A DNA stretch of 64,000 nt from Bermanella sp047621325 (GCA_047621325.1 JBLHLT010000010.1:62001-126000); one strand, 5' to 3'. Shown: positions 26,054 through 35,531, counted from the first letter of the stretch. The notes: a model not told the origin generated them from the letters alone. Made by a program: numbers and translations.

Positions 26054-28881
26054 TGAATAATTGGATCGTACTGACTGTTGTTATTGCCTTGTTATCAGCC
26101 TGTGCCAATCAGCCAGAGCGTAATGTGGTCAGTGTTGAAGAAAAAGACTTATCAGGTAAAAGCATTGCAAATATTCGCCCTGTTGGCGTGCGCCTTGCCA
26201 AGATGCCAGCACCACAAGCAAATACTAAAAAAGCCATTGAAAAGTATCAACGCTTTTTAGAGATAGCCCCTACTGGGGAAACTAAGGTACATGTTTTACA
26301 TCGCTTAGCGGATTTAAAATTAATGGATGTTGAAGAGTTATTGGCAGATAACCCTGAACAACTTGATGCCAAAGAAGTGCAAACAATATATCAAGAAGCA
26401 ATTGATACCTATAGCCAAGTATTGAAGATGTTTCCTAATCGCCGAGATAGCGACATGCTGCTATATCAGTTAGCTAAGGTACATATGTTAAAAGGGGATG
26501 ATGAAAAAGCACTAGCGGTACTAACACGACTAACCAACGATTTTCCTCAGTCAGAGCTTGTATCGGAAGCGCAATATCGACGCGGTGATATATTATTTAA
26601 TTTAGAGCGATTCGTGGATGCGAATAAGGCTTTTGCTTATGTCAGTATGGGTGATAAAACGAATCGTTTTTATATTAGTGCAAGCTATATGCGCGGCTGG
26701 AGTCAGTTTAAATTGCGCGCTTACGATAATGCCTTATTGTCATTTGTAAAAGTAATTGATGAGCGCTTTGCCGATACAACCGCTATTGTGACCGCCTCAA
26801 GAGGTGATAAAGAATTGCTTGATGATACGGTGCGCGTCATGAGTATGATATTTGCTGACCATAGTGGACATAAACAAATTGCACAGCTTATGCAGCGTAT
26901 TGGGACTCGTCATTATGAATATTTATTGTACGACTCGTTAGCTGAATACTATTTATCTAAGAATCAATACACAGATGCCGCTCGTACCTTTCAAGCATTT
27001 GTTCAGGCCAATCCTAACGATGTATTAGCGCCCGCGTTTTATAGCAGTGTTGTTAACAGTTACAAGAAAGCAGGGTATGTCGATTTAGTGTTAAAACATA
27101 AAACTGCATACATTGAGCAATACGGTATTCGTAGCGCATATTGGAAAATTTATGGTGAAGATATTCGCGATATGATTCGACCAAATATTAAAGACTACAC
27201 ATCTCAGCTCGCACAGTACTATCATTCACGTGGGCAAAAATCGAAAAATATTAAAAGTAAATTTAATAGCTTGTTAGCATCTGCTCGCTGGTATCAAGAA
27301 TACATAGATACATTCCCAACAGATGAAAAGGTTGGCCAAATGTATTTCTTAAAAGGCGAGGCCGTATATGAAGTGGGTCGCTTTGAAGAAGCCATATTGG
27401 CTTACACTCAGGGCGGTTACGATACCCCTAAGCATGAACAATCAGAAGAGTCGGCTTACGCCGCTTTAGTTGCCTACAATAGAATGATTGATGCGGTGAA
27501 ACCGGAAGAGAAATCATTTTGGCTAGAACGAAAAGTGGATAGCGGTCTGCGCTATGCCATGGTTTTTCCGGAAAACAAAAATACATCGCAAGTACTCGCG
27601 CGTGCAGCAGAGGGTCTCTTCAGCTTGGGGCAGTTTAAGCGTGCCGTCAGTGTTAGTGCAAACGTCCTTGCGCGCAAAGATGCCAATAAACAACAACGTT
27701 CAGTTGCACACTTAATTAAAGCCCATTCTCATTTTGATTTAGCTGAATTTGAATTGGCTGAAGTTTCATACATGGCTGCGATAAATAGCAAACAGCTTAA
27801 AATGAGTGAAATTGCAGCAGTTAACGAAAAATTAGCGGCCAGTATCTACAAACAAGCGGTCGCATGGGTTGAAAAAGATGTACTGGATAAAGCGATCACT
27901 GATTTCATGCGTGTAGGGAAGGTAGTGCCTAGTTCGCCTATTCGTATTACCGCTCATTATGATGCTGCATCTTACTTAATGAAGAAGAAACAGTGGGATA
28001 AGGCAGAAGGCATATTATTGAGCTTTAGAGAGAAATTTTCTAAAGATAAGCTAGCCAAAGATATTCCATCAAAACTGATTATTGCGTATGAAAATACACA
28101 AAATTGGAAAAAAGCGGCATTCGAATTACAAGATATTTGGCGTTTTTCACGTAATAAAAAAGAGCAACGTATCGCACTTTACCAAGCGGCTGAATACTAT
28201 GAAAAAGCTGAAGACATTGATAATGCTATGGTTATGCTAAAACGTTATGCGCACAATTACCCGAAACCATTTGATGCACAGCTAGAGGCAATTAACAAAC
28301 TTGAAGGTTTGTATCTTAAGCAGAACGATCATGAAAAACGTCGCTACTGGCTAGAGAAGTTAATTGCATCCGACCTTTCTGCTGGCAAAGCCCGTACCGA
28401 ACGATCAAAGTTCTTAGCTGCAAAGGCGTCGTTTGAATTGGCTGACTACGAGCGACAGGTCTATGCGAAAATAGAACTGACGTTGCCACTTCAAAAAAGT
28501 TTAGGCAGAAAAAAAGTAGCACTTAAGAAAACATTGGATGCCTATCAGCGTACTGCCAAAATGGAAGTCCAAGAATTCACAACAGCTGCAACCTTCCAAA
28601 TAGCAGAAATTTATGGCGAGTTATCTCGTGACTTAATGGCTTCACAGCGCCCTGCGGGATTAGATGAATTAGAGTTAGAAGAGTATGACTACTTACTAGA
28701 AGACCAAGCCTTCCCGTTTGAAGAAGCGGCTATTAATATTCATGAAACGAATATTAAGCGTAGCTGGGATGGTTTATACGATAACTGGATTTCAAATAGT
28801 ATTACGGCGCTCTCTAAGTTAATTCCGGCTCGATATGACAAAAAAGAGGTGAGCTATGATGCAATTGCTGAAATTCACTAG
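26050..28881 (+). CDS. Large TPR lipoprotein of the Agl/Glt-like operon
   Basis: A 943-residue protein. The N-terminus carries the lipobox ALLSACANQ (Cys about residue 18), so it is a lipoprotein. Many TPR-like repeats cover most of the chain, for example MLLYQLAKVHMLKGDDEKAL, YRRGDILFNLERFVDANKAF and FLKGEAVYEVGRFEEAI, matching the GltD/AglT type of repeat organisation. GGGGAGG lies seven bases before the start, the strongest ribosome-binding site in the operon. Expected role: outer- or inner-leaflet scaffold for a PMF-driven complex; inference from neighbours. Confidence 0.75.
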   Translation: MMNNWIVLTVVIALLSACANQPERNVVSVEEKDLSGKSIANIRPVGVRLAKMPAPQANTKKAIEKYQRFLEIAPTGETKVHVLHRLADLKLMDVEELLADNPEQLDAKEVQTIYQEAIDTYSQVLKMFPNRRDSDMLLYQLAKVHMLKGDDEKALAVLTRLTNDFPQSELVSEAQYRRGDILFNLERFVDANKAFAYVSMGDKTNRFYISASYMRGWSQFKLRAYDNALLSFVKVIDERFADTTAIVTASRGDKELLDDTVRVMSMIFADHSGHKQIAQLMQRIGTRHYEYLLYDSLAEYYLSKNQYTDAARTFQAFVQANPNDVLAPAFYSSVVNSYKKAGYVDLVLKHKTAYIEQYGIRSAYWKIYGEDIRDMIRPNIKDYTSQLAQYYHSRGQKSKNIKSKFNSLLASARWYQEYIDTFPTDEKVGQMYFLKGEAVYEVGRFEEAILAYTQGGYDTPKHEQSEESAYAALVAYNRMIDAVKPEEKSFWLERKVDSGLRYAMVFPENKNTSQVLARAAEGLFSLGQFKRAVSVSANVLARKDANKQQRSVAHLIKAHSHFDLAEFELAEVSYMAAINSKQLKMSEIAAVNEKLAASIYKQAVAWVEKDVLDKAITDFMRVGKVVPSSPIRITAHYDAASYLMKKKQWDKAEGILLSFREKFSKDKLAKDIPSKLIIAYENTQNWKKAAFELQDIWRFSRNKKEQRIALYQAAEYYEKAEDIDNAMVMLKRYAHNYPKPFDAQLEAINKLEGLYLKQNDHEKRRYWLEKLIASDLSAGKARTERSKFLAAKASFELADYERQVYAKIELTLPLQKSLGRKKVALKKTLDAYQRTAKMEVQEFTTAATFQIAEIYGELSRDLMASQRPAGLDELELEEYDYLLEDQAFPFEEAAINIHETNIKRSWDGLYDNWISNSITALSKLIPARYDKKEVSYDAIAEIH

Positions 28882-29476
28882 CACCGTTGCTTTAATAGCA
28901 TTGTTGGCCGCATGTGCGGGCCAGCAAGTGAAATCAACGGTAGATGCTAATGTAGAATCTAACATTATTGAAATACCCACTCAGGCTGCAATTGATTTTA
29001 AAAGTGCAATTGGCTTTATGAATCAAAATAAATTAGATGATGCTTTAGCCGTATTTGAAGAAATGACGAAAGACTATCCTTATTTATCTGGGCCTTTTGC
29101 TAATATAGGGGTTATACATAGTCGTAAGGGCGAGTGGGAGAAAGCTCGAGATGCACTATTAATTAGCGCTAATAAAAATAATAGAAATATTAAAGTACTG
29201 AATCAGTTAGGATTGGCACATCGACATTTGGGTGAGTTTAAACAAGCGGAGTCGGCTTACCTAAATGCAATTAAAGCTGAGCCTAATACTTCTCAAAGCT
29301 ATTTAAACTTAGGTATTTTATACGATATTTATATGGGACAATTTGTTAAAGCCAGTGACTATTATCAAAAATATCAACGTTTACAAAATGAACCAGATCG
29401 CCAAGTAGCAGGCTGGATCGTGGATATCAATCGTCGTGCGGGCATTAAAACCCAAATAGCAGGGGATACGCCATGA
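28856..29476 (+). CDS. Small TPR lipoprotein (GltE/AglT-like)
   Basis: A 206-residue lipoprotein with lipobox LLAACAGQ (Cys about residue 21). Residues about 50-170 hold three to four TPR units (KLDDALAVFEEMTKDYP, KGEWEKARDALLISA, LGEFKQAESAYLNAI). It overlaps the preceding gene by 26 bases and the next by four. Size and layout resemble GltE/AglT of Myxococcus, a TPR lipoprotein of the gliding complex, but also any PilF-like TPR lipoprotein; the neighbours favour the first. Confidence 0.75.
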   Translation: MMQLLKFTSTVALIALLAACAGQQVKSTVDANVESNIIEIPTQAAIDFKSAIGFMNQNKLDDALAVFEEMTKDYPYLSGPFANIGVIHSRKGEWEKARDALLISANKNNRNIKVLNQLGLAHRHLGEFKQAESAYLNAIKAEPNTSQSYLNLGILYDIYMGQFVKASDYYQKYQRLQNEPDRQVAGWIVDINRRAGIKTQIAGDTP

Positions 29477-29766
29477 AGTTTATATTGATGTCACTATTAA
29501 TTGGCTTTTCAAGCTTGGTATTTGCAAAAGACCCTGTAATACGATTACAGGGTATTAAAATCAAAGCAGATCACGAAGCGCCTCAAGTGATGCATATTAT
29601 TCCTTGGCAAAATCCCGAAGGGGCTGAACGTTTATATTCACCAGTACGTGGTGCTGAAATAGAGCGGTTAAAACCAATGGACCCGTATAGTTTTGAATTA
29701 GAATCGACACTGCATGAACAGTGGCAAGCAAACAAAAATGCAGCCATTGACCTTGCACATGATTAA
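29473..29766 (+). CDS. Small secreted protein of the Agl/Glt-like operon
   Basis: A 97-residue protein with a clear signal peptide (MKFILMSLLIGFSSLVFA) and a short mature part containing IRLQGIKIKADHEAPQVMHI. No cysteine or TM helix. I do not recognise a family; conservation of the overlap (ATGA with the TPR gene) suggests a genuine component. A 102-base A-rich gap (29767-29868) follows before the ExbB-type gene and could hold an internal promoter, though none is convincing. Confidence 0.6.
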   Translation: MKFILMSLLIGFSSLVFAKDPVIRLQGIKIKADHEAPQVMHIIPWQNPEGAERLYSPVRGAEIERLKPMDPYSFELESTLHEQWQANKNAAIDLAHD

Positions 29767-29868
29767 GTTTCTAATGGGCTAATAGCGACAAAGCTAAAAA
29801 TAAAAATAAAAAATATTCTAAAAAACAACACACAATAATAAAATATATCCCAATAGAGGAAGTACACA

Positions 29869-30540
29869 ATGGATACCATTATTCGTTTTTTCCAAGATGG
29901 CGGCATGTTTATGTACCCAATCGCGGTCATATTAGTGGTCGGTCTTTCTATCGCGATTGAGCGATTAATCAGTATCTCATCTGCTAAACGTAAAAATCGT
30001 GCAGCATTTGAAGACATGTTGCCAATGATTCAACGTAAAGATTATAAAGCAGCGCTTAATTATGCTGGTCAAAGTGACAGTGATATTGCCAATATCTTAG
30101 GTGCCGGTATTGCACGTATGCCAAGTAGTTCTCGTCGTGAAGATATTGAATATGCGATGGAAGAAGGCTTGATGGAAACCACGCCAAAACTTGAAAAACG
30201 CACCGCTTATATTGCAACACTTGCTAATATTTCTACATTGATGGGGTTACTTGGTACCATTATTGGTTTAATCGCGGCATTTACCGCGGTTGCCACTGCG
30301 GCACCTTCTGAAAAAGCCACTCTGCTGTCACAGTCAATTTCTGTTGCTATGAACACAACGGCATTTGGTTTGATTTCAGCCATCCCATTGTTACTGGCTC
30401 ATACAGTATTACAAAGCAAGACAACCGAAATTATTGATAGCCTTGAGATGGCAGGTGTTAAGTTTTTAAATTTAATTACTGAACGTAAGCCAGCCAGCGC
30501 TGCACAATCTCAAGCTGCCACTTCTAACGCTGCGAAATAA
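29869..30540 (+). CDS. MotA/TolQ/ExbB-type proton channel protein
   Basis: A 223-residue inner-membrane protein with three TM helices: GGMFMYPIAVILVVGLSIA (about 11-29), STLMGLLGTIIGLIAAFTAV (about 120-140), and SVAMNTTAFGLISAIPLLLA (about 160-180). The TM2-TM3 pattern and NTTAFGL are standard in ExbB/TolQ/AglR. It would form the stator ring around the ExbD-type dimer and pass protons to drive the TonB-like protein. GAGGAAG precedes the ATG. Gene order (ExbB, ExbD, ExbD, TonB-like) parallels aglR-aglQ-aglS and gltG logic. Confidence 0.92.
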   Translation: MDTIIRFFQDGGMFMYPIAVILVVGLSIAIERLISISSAKRKNRAAFEDMLPMIQRKDYKAALNYAGQSDSDIANILGAGIARMPSSSRREDIEYAMEEGLMETTPKLEKRTAYIATLANISTLMGLLGTIIGLIAAFTAVATAAPSEKATLLSQSISVAMNTTAFGLISAIPLLLAHTVLQSKTTEIIDSLEMAGVKFLNLITERKPASAAQSQAATSNAAK

Positions 30541-30565
30541 TTGCACTTAAAAGTGGAGGTTGGCT

Positions 30566-31066
30566 ATGAGACGCCATAAGAAAATTCAACAAGAAGCAGA
30601 ATTAGATATCACCTCCTTCATGAACCTAATGATAATTTTGGTTCCAGTTTTACTTATTAGCATGGTGTTTAATCACATCACGGTATTAGAGTTAAGATTG
30701 CCCCTTGAAGAAGAGTTACAAAAGCAAGATTTAAATCCTGACGACCTATCATTAGAAGTGATTGTTCGAGAATCAGGGTTCAATGTCATGCTGGGTCCTT
30801 TGCCTATCGAAGCCATTGCAAAAAAAGACAATAAGTTTGATTTAAACCGATTGTCGACAGTATTGCAGGGTATGAAAAAGAAGTTAGGTCGTGAACGTAC
30901 AGATATTGTTATTTTGTCTGAACCGGATATCGACTACCAAGTTTTAGTGGGTGTAATTGATACAGCAAAAACATTTCCGGCTGTGATTGCCGCAAGTGTT
31001 GTTGATGCTGTTTTGTTTCCCGATGTGTCCCTTGGGGATGCGCCTGAAGTGGAGGCTGCATTATGA
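30566..31066 (+). CDS. ExbD/TolR-type protein with Asn at the proton-site position
   Basis: A 166-residue protein from ATG 30566 (GTGGAGG six bases upstream; a TTG at 30560 is less likely). One N-terminal TM helix (about 15-37) and a periplasmic domain follow the ExbD plan. In the motif that reads VTPFIDVMLVL in E. coli ExbD this protein reads ITSFMNLMIIL: the essential TM aspartate is Asn20. It may therefore be the non-proton-carrying partner in a heteromeric pair with the next protein. Its stop overlaps the next start by four bases. Confidence 0.85.
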   Translation: MRRHKKIQQEAELDITSFMNLMIILVPVLLISMVFNHITVLELRLPLEEELQKQDLNPDDLSLEVIVRESGFNVMLGPLPIEAIAKKDNKFDLNRLSTVLQGMKKKLGRERTDIVILSEPDIDYQVLVGVIDTAKTFPAVIAASVVDAVLFPDVSLGDAPEVEAAL

Positions 31067-31569
31067 AATTATCACGTCGTGCAAAACGTATGTCACGCAG
31101 TCATGGTCGACATAAAAAACAGGCTGGCCTAAACCTTGTTTCGTTAATGGATATTTTTACTATCATGGTGTTCTTCTTAATGATGAACCAAAGTGATGTA
31201 GAAGTTATGAGTAACGACAGCATTAAACTGCCCGATAGTGTTGCGCAGGCTCAGCCGCAGAACACGATTAACTTAATGGTGAGTAACGATGATGTGGTGG
31301 TGCAAGGTCGCCCCATTGCGTCAGTTAAAGATATTCTTGCGATGAAGGCAGATGTTGAAATTATTCCTAGTTTACAAAAAGAACTTGAATACCTAGCATC
31401 ACGTACTCAAGCGTCAGCTCAAGAGTTAGAGTTAGGCCGGCCAATTACCATAATGGGCGATCAGGGCATTCCTTATAAAGTGTTGAAGCGCATCATGGCG
31501 ACTTGTCAAAAAGCAAAATTCACTCAGATATCGTTAGCCGTACAGAAAAAAGACAGTAAGGAGGCGTAA
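31063..31569 (+). CDS. ExbD/TolR-type protein with intact membrane aspartate
   Basis: A 168-residue protein. A basic N-terminus (KLSRRAKRMSRSHGRHKK) precedes one TM helix with LVSLMDIFTIMVFFLMM, where Asp30 occupies the proton-pathway position of ExbD Asp25. The periplasmic domain ends with PITIMGDQGIPYKVLKRIM, the ExbD-like fold. It is the likely energy-coupling member of the two ExbD-type proteins here, as reported for AglQ. Its stop shares a base with the AgmX-like start. Confidence 0.9.
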   Translation: MKLSRRAKRMSRSHGRHKKQAGLNLVSLMDIFTIMVFFLMMNQSDVEVMSNDSIKLPDSVAQAQPQNTINLMVSNDDVVVQGRPIASVKDILAMKADVEIIPSLQKELEYLASRTQASAQELELGRPITIMGDQGIPYKVLKRIMATCQKAKFTQISLAVQKKDSKEA

Positions 31570-32570
31570 TGAGCAGTTTAACATTTCGCAGTACTGAACT
31601 GCCTTGGTCTAATAGCAAACAAGAGTACTTATTTAACAAGGTATTAGTCGCCTTATTATTGCTTACATTAGTCTTGGGTGTTGTGGTTCCCAATATCACA
31701 TTACCCGAATTAAAACGTGAAAACTTAGAAAAACTACCACCACAATTGGCTAAGGTAATTAAACGTAAAAAAGAAGCGCCTAAACCAAAACCTGTACCTA
31801 AAGTTGAAAAGAAGATCGAAAAACCGGTAGAGAAGAAAGTTGAAGCTAAAAAGGTAGAAGCTGTAAAAGCTAAGCCAAAACCTGTGATTGTGGCCAAGCC
31901 GATAGTCAAGCCAAAACCTAAACCAAAGCCTAAGGTTGTATCTAAAACCGAACGTACACCGGAGCGTATAAAAGCAGCAAAAGAGAAAGCTCAGAAATTA
32001 ATTTCTAATTTCTCAAGTGATCTAGCGGATATGCAAAACATGGTAGACATGTCGACTCTTGGAGTTGACAGTTCAGTATTAAGTAATGCAGGCGCTGCAG
32101 CTACGGCTGTGGGTACAGTGGTTGATCAGGCAGCGGTTGATCGTGTGGGTGGTATTGATGAAACGCAATTAACCCGTGCAACAGGAGCCGAGCAATTAGC
32201 GACTGCACAACGTGATACTACTGAAGTGAAAGCGGTTGCCAAAGAAGCGTTAGTGGATACTGTAGCCGACACCAAAGTGGCCGGTATGAGTCGTACGCAA
32301 ATGCAGATTCGTCGCGTGTTTGAACAAAACAAATCTCGCTTTGATCGTATTTACCGTAAGGCACTACGCACTAATCCTGTGTTACAGGGGACGGTAACAC
32401 TTGGTATTGAAGTCGCCGCTTCTGGTGAAGTGAATAACTGTAATGTGAAGTCCAGTGACCTACAGGATGCTAAAGTCGTTAAGCGTATTACAATGACGTG
32501 CAAAATGTTGGCGTTTGATGAAGCGAGTAAAGTGGATAAATTTGAATATCCTCTAACATTCGCGCCTTAA
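31569..32570 (+). CDS. AgmX/PglI C-terminal domain TonB-like energy transducer
   Basis: A 333-residue protein. One TM helix (about 22-44) anchors it in the inner membrane; a Pro/Lys-rich spacer about 70-130 (repeated KPKP) spans the periplasm; about 240-333 is the terminal domain (MQIRRVFEQNKSRFDRIYRK, GTVTLGIEVAASGEVNNCNV, then MTCKMLAFDEA) that matches AgmX/PglI C-terminal domains and has two conserved cysteines. This is a TonB analogue of the gliding-motility type, not a siderophore TonB. It closes the operon, before a very strong bidirectional terminator. Confidence 0.85.
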   Translation: MSSLTFRSTELPWSNSKQEYLFNKVLVALLLLTLVLGVVVPNITLPELKRENLEKLPPQLAKVIKRKKEAPKPKPVPKVEKKIEKPVEKKVEAKKVEAVKAKPKPVIVAKPIVKPKPKPKPKVVSKTERTPERIKAAKEKAQKLISNFSSDLADMQNMVDMSTLGVDSSVLSNAGAAATAVGTVVDQAAVDRVGGIDETQLTRATGAEQLATAQRDTTEVKAVAKEALVDTVADTKVAGMSRTQMQIRRVFEQNKSRFDRIYRKALRTNPVLQGTVTLGIEVAASGEVNNCNVKSSDLQDAKVVKRITMTCKMLAFDEASKVDKFEYPLTFAP

Positions 32571-32581
32571 GCGTTATTTAT

Positions 32582-32628
32582 ACAGACATAAAAAAACCGA
32601 ACTATATGTTCGGTTTTTTTATGTCTGT
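32582..32628. terminator. Bidirectional terminator, 21-bp perfect stem
   Basis: ACAGACAT, seven A and CCGAAC (32582-32602) are exactly complementary to GTTCGG, seven T and ATGTCTGT (32608-32628), with a TATAT loop. Each strand has a T run after a GC core, so it can stop transcription from both the TonB-like gene and the convergent hydrolase gene. Confidence 0.93.
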
Positions 32629-32642
32629 TATTTTGTCGTAAA

Positions 32643-33542
32643 TTAAACCTGTAAATCAAGCCAGTTAGCCACGTCGCTATAAACCTCTTTTCGATTAATC
32701 TCATTTAGCATCTCATGGCGGCCATCTTTATATAGTTTACAAGTCACATTGTTTTGTCCTGACTTTTCATATGCTTTGGCAAGCTTAGGGACGCCTTTGC
32801 CCATTTCACCTACGGGGTCTTTATCACCGCCAAATAATAAAATTGGTAGATCTTTTTGGATTTTGCGATAGGTTTTATTACCATATAAATCTATTAAGCC
32901 TGCGAACATGTCGAGCCATAGCTGAATTTTGCAGTCAAAACCGCACAGGGGGTCTGCAATATATTTGTCGACCTGAGTGTCGACTCGGCTTAACCAATCA
33001 AACTCAGTACGGTTTGGTTTAAAAGCATTGTTAAAAGAGCCAAAAGATAAGAACTGCAATAGGCTACTGGTGTTCATTGCCCCTTTGCGTAAGCGCTCTA
33101 TGCTTGCCACTACACGACCTGCTTTTAATAACAGGCTTGGCTGTATGTTTGAGCCTGATAACACAAGACCCTCAATGGGTTTTGGCTGGCTAGCAAGATA
33201 AGATTGTGCGATGAATGAGCCCATACTATGAGCAAACATAAAATAGGGTTTATCGGTTGGTATACTGGTGCGCACAGTATCGATGTCGAGCAGTACTTTT
33301 TGCCAACCGTCTTGCTCAGCATACAGGCCGATTGTTGTTGATGGGCTTGAGCCGTGACCGCGGTGGTTATGAGCAATGACAGCAAAGCCAGCTTCTACCA
33401 AGTGTTTAGCAAACTCATCATAACGGCTAGCGTGTTCAGCCATGCCATGAAGCAGGTGGACCCAAGCCTTGGCTTGTGGATTTGGCCAAGTGAGTACTTC
33501 TATTTGGTGGCCATCTTCAGAGGTAATAAGGTGAGTATCCAT
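32643..33542 (-). CDS. Alpha/beta hydrolase, monoglyceride lipase/lysophospholipase-like
   Basis: A 299-residue serine hydrolase of the S33/hydrolase_4 type. HLLHGMAEHASRYDEFAKHL gives the oxyanion region, HNHRGHGSS is typical of monoglyceride lipase-like proteins, FAHSMGSFIAQSYL holds the nucleophile Ser, and LFGGDKDPVG and DGRHEMLNE place the Asp and His. No signal peptide, so cytoplasmic. It is monocistronic and converges on the Agl/Glt-like operon. Substrate probably a monoacyl lipid; not provable from sequence. Confidence 0.88.
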   Translation of the reverse strand: MDTHLITSEDGHQIEVLTWPNPQAKAWVHLLHGMAEHASRYDEFAKHLVEAGFAVIAHNHRGHGSSPSTTIGLYAEQDGWQKVLLDIDTVRTSIPTDKPYFMFAHSMGSFIAQSYLASQPKPIEGLVLSGSNIQPSLLLKAGRVVASIERLRKGAMNTSSLLQFLSFGSFNNAFKPNRTEFDWLSRVDTQVDKYIADPLCGFDCKIQLWLDMFAGLIDLYGNKTYRKIQKDLPILLFGGDKDPVGEMGKGVPKLAKAYEKSGQNNVTCKLYKDGRHEMLNEINRKEVYSDVANWLDLQV

Positions 33543-33817
33543 AGCGAGTCCTTTGTCATTATTATTGTGCCAAGATTGTATCGAATAATAGCTTTAAAGG
33601 TATCGTCAACTTGGGTGATACCGATGAAATGAACGCTAAACAGTCAATAAAGTTGAATATCCGTTCATAAAGTAGTCAGATGAATAAAAGTGGTAGGATT
33701 GGGACTTTGCGCGCGTTTCTAAAACTGGTAGTCTGCCCAACTATCCAAATTCCTGCTGTATGTAAACCATACAATTTCTAATAAAAAGACAGGCCAATTT
33801 AATTAGGCGGAGGCGGT

Positions 33818-35503
33818 ATGAACGAGAATTTCTTTAGCGACAAATATCCTGAAGGTTTACCTGCAACAGTAGATGTAGATAAGTACAAAAGCGTTGTTGA
33901 TGTGTTTAATCATAGCGTTAAGAAATACGCCGAGCGTCCTGCATTTACCGCTTTGGGTCAAACTTTAAGCTATGCGGATGTAGACCGTTTGTCTGCTGAT
34001 TTTGCCGCTTATTTACAAAACAATACCGGTTTGCAAAAAGGCGACCGCATTGCGGTACAGCTGCCAAACTTGCTGCAATATCCAATCGTTGTGTTTGGCG
34101 CCATGCGTGCAGGTCTTATCGTGGTGAATACCAACCCACTTTATACCGAACGAGAAATGGAACATCAATTCAACGACTCAGGCGCAAAAGCGCTGGTTGT
34201 TCTGGCTCAAATGGCCGGTAAAGCGGGTCGTGTTGTACCTAAGACTCAAATTGAAACGGTAATTGTTACTCAAGCTGGCGATATGTGCAGCCCGCTCAAG
34301 CGCACGATTGTTAACTTCGTAATTAAGAATGTTCGTAAAGAAGTTGAACCGTTCACAATTCCTGGTCACATCAAATTATTAGATGCGTTGAAAACAGGCA
34401 CTAAAGCGACTTATAAGCCAGTCGATGTATCGCCAGAAGATATCAGTGTATTGCAATACACAGGTGGTACAACGGGTGTAGCAAAAGGCGCTATGCTAAC
34501 TAACCGTAATATTGTGGCGAACATGTGTCAGGCACATCCGTTATTCATGATGGGCTTAAATAAAACAGGTAAAGATGAAGGCTCTAAAGTGGTTATTGCA
34601 CCACTACCGCTTTACCACATTTATGCGTTTACCGTTAACTGCATGGTATTAATGGAAACAGGTAATCATAACGTTTTGATTCCAAACCCTCGTGACTTAC
34701 CTGGCTTTATTAAAGAGCTTAAAAAATGGGAGTTCAACGCATTTTTAGGTTTGAATACTTTATTTGTTGGTCTTTGTAATAATGAAGATTTTCGTGCGTT
34801 AGATTTCAGTCATCTGCAATTGACCATTTCTGGTGGTATGGCATTAACTAAAAATGCAGCTGACCGTTGGGCTGAAGTAACAGGTTGTGAAGTGTCTGAA
34901 GGTTACGGCATGACAGAAACCTCTCCAATTGCGTCTTTCAATCCGCCGGGTCATACCCAGTTGGGTACGATTGGTATGCCAGTATCGAATACATTATGTA
35001 AAGTCATTGACGATAATGGTCAAGACTTACCAGTTGGCGAAGCGGGTGAGCTTTGCGTGAAAGGCCCGCAAGTAATGAAAGGTTATTGGCAGCGTCCTGA
35101 AGCCACGGCTGAAACCATTACTGAAGATGGTTGGTTAAAAACAGGTGACATGGCGGTCATTCTTGAAAACGGTTACATGAAAATTGTAGACCGTAAAAAA
35201 GATATGATCATCGTATCCGGCTTTAACGTTTACCCGAACGAAATTGAAGATGTGGTATCGGGGCACCCAGATGTCGTTGAATGTGCAGCAGTTGGCATTC
35301 CTGATGAAGTATCTGGTGAGCAAGTTAAAATCTTTGTGGTTTCAACTAACCCTGCGCTAACCGGCAAAGATCTAACAGATTACTGTCGCGAGCGTTTAAC
35401 GGCTTATAAAGTGCCTAAATTGGTTGAGTTCCGTGATGAACTACCTAAAACCAACGTAGGTAAGATCCTTCGTCGCGAATTGCGTGATGAAGAGACTGCG
35501 TAA
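33818..35503 (+). CDS. fadD: Long-chain fatty acid-CoA ligase
   Basis: A 561-residue acyl-CoA synthetase. The AMP-binding signature YTGGTTGVAKGAM lies near residues 213-225, followed by EGYGMTETSP, GWLKTGDMAV, the hinge DRKKDMIIVSGFNVYPNEIE and the terminal lysine region PKTNVGKILRRELR. It activates fatty acids with ATP and CoA for beta-oxidation or lipid synthesis. A strong GGAGGCGG precedes the ATG after a 275-base leader, in which I see no certain operator. A terminator follows. A FabH-like enzyme at 39722 could use its beta-oxidation products. Confidence 0.95.
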   Translation: MNENFFSDKYPEGLPATVDVDKYKSVVDVFNHSVKKYAERPAFTALGQTLSYADVDRLSADFAAYLQNNTGLQKGDRIAVQLPNLLQYPIVVFGAMRAGLIVVNTNPLYTEREMEHQFNDSGAKALVVLAQMAGKAGRVVPKTQIETVIVTQAGDMCSPLKRTIVNFVIKNVRKEVEPFTIPGHIKLLDALKTGTKATYKPVDVSPEDISVLQYTGGTTGVAKGAMLTNRNIVANMCQAHPLFMMGLNKTGKDEGSKVVIAPLPLYHIYAFTVNCMVLMETGNHNVLIPNPRDLPGFIKELKKWEFNAFLGLNTLFVGLCNNEDFRALDFSHLQLTISGGMALTKNAADRWAEVTGCEVSEGYGMTETSPIASFNPPGHTQLGTIGMPVSNTLCKVIDDNGQDLPVGEAGELCVKGPQVMKGYWQRPEATAETITEDGWLKTGDMAVILENGYMKIVDRKKDMIIVSGFNVYPNEIEDVVSGHPDVVECAAVGIPDEVSGEQVKIFVVSTNPALTGKDLTDYCRERLTAYKVPKLVEFRDELPKTNVGKILRRELRDEETA

Positions 35504-35531
35504 TTACCTATTAATGTAATTTGCGTATAAT

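Noticed and set aside
33715..33745. Possible FadR site (AACTGGTAGTCTGCCCA) upstream of fadD
   Set aside because: Only one half fits the consensus; too weak to annotate.
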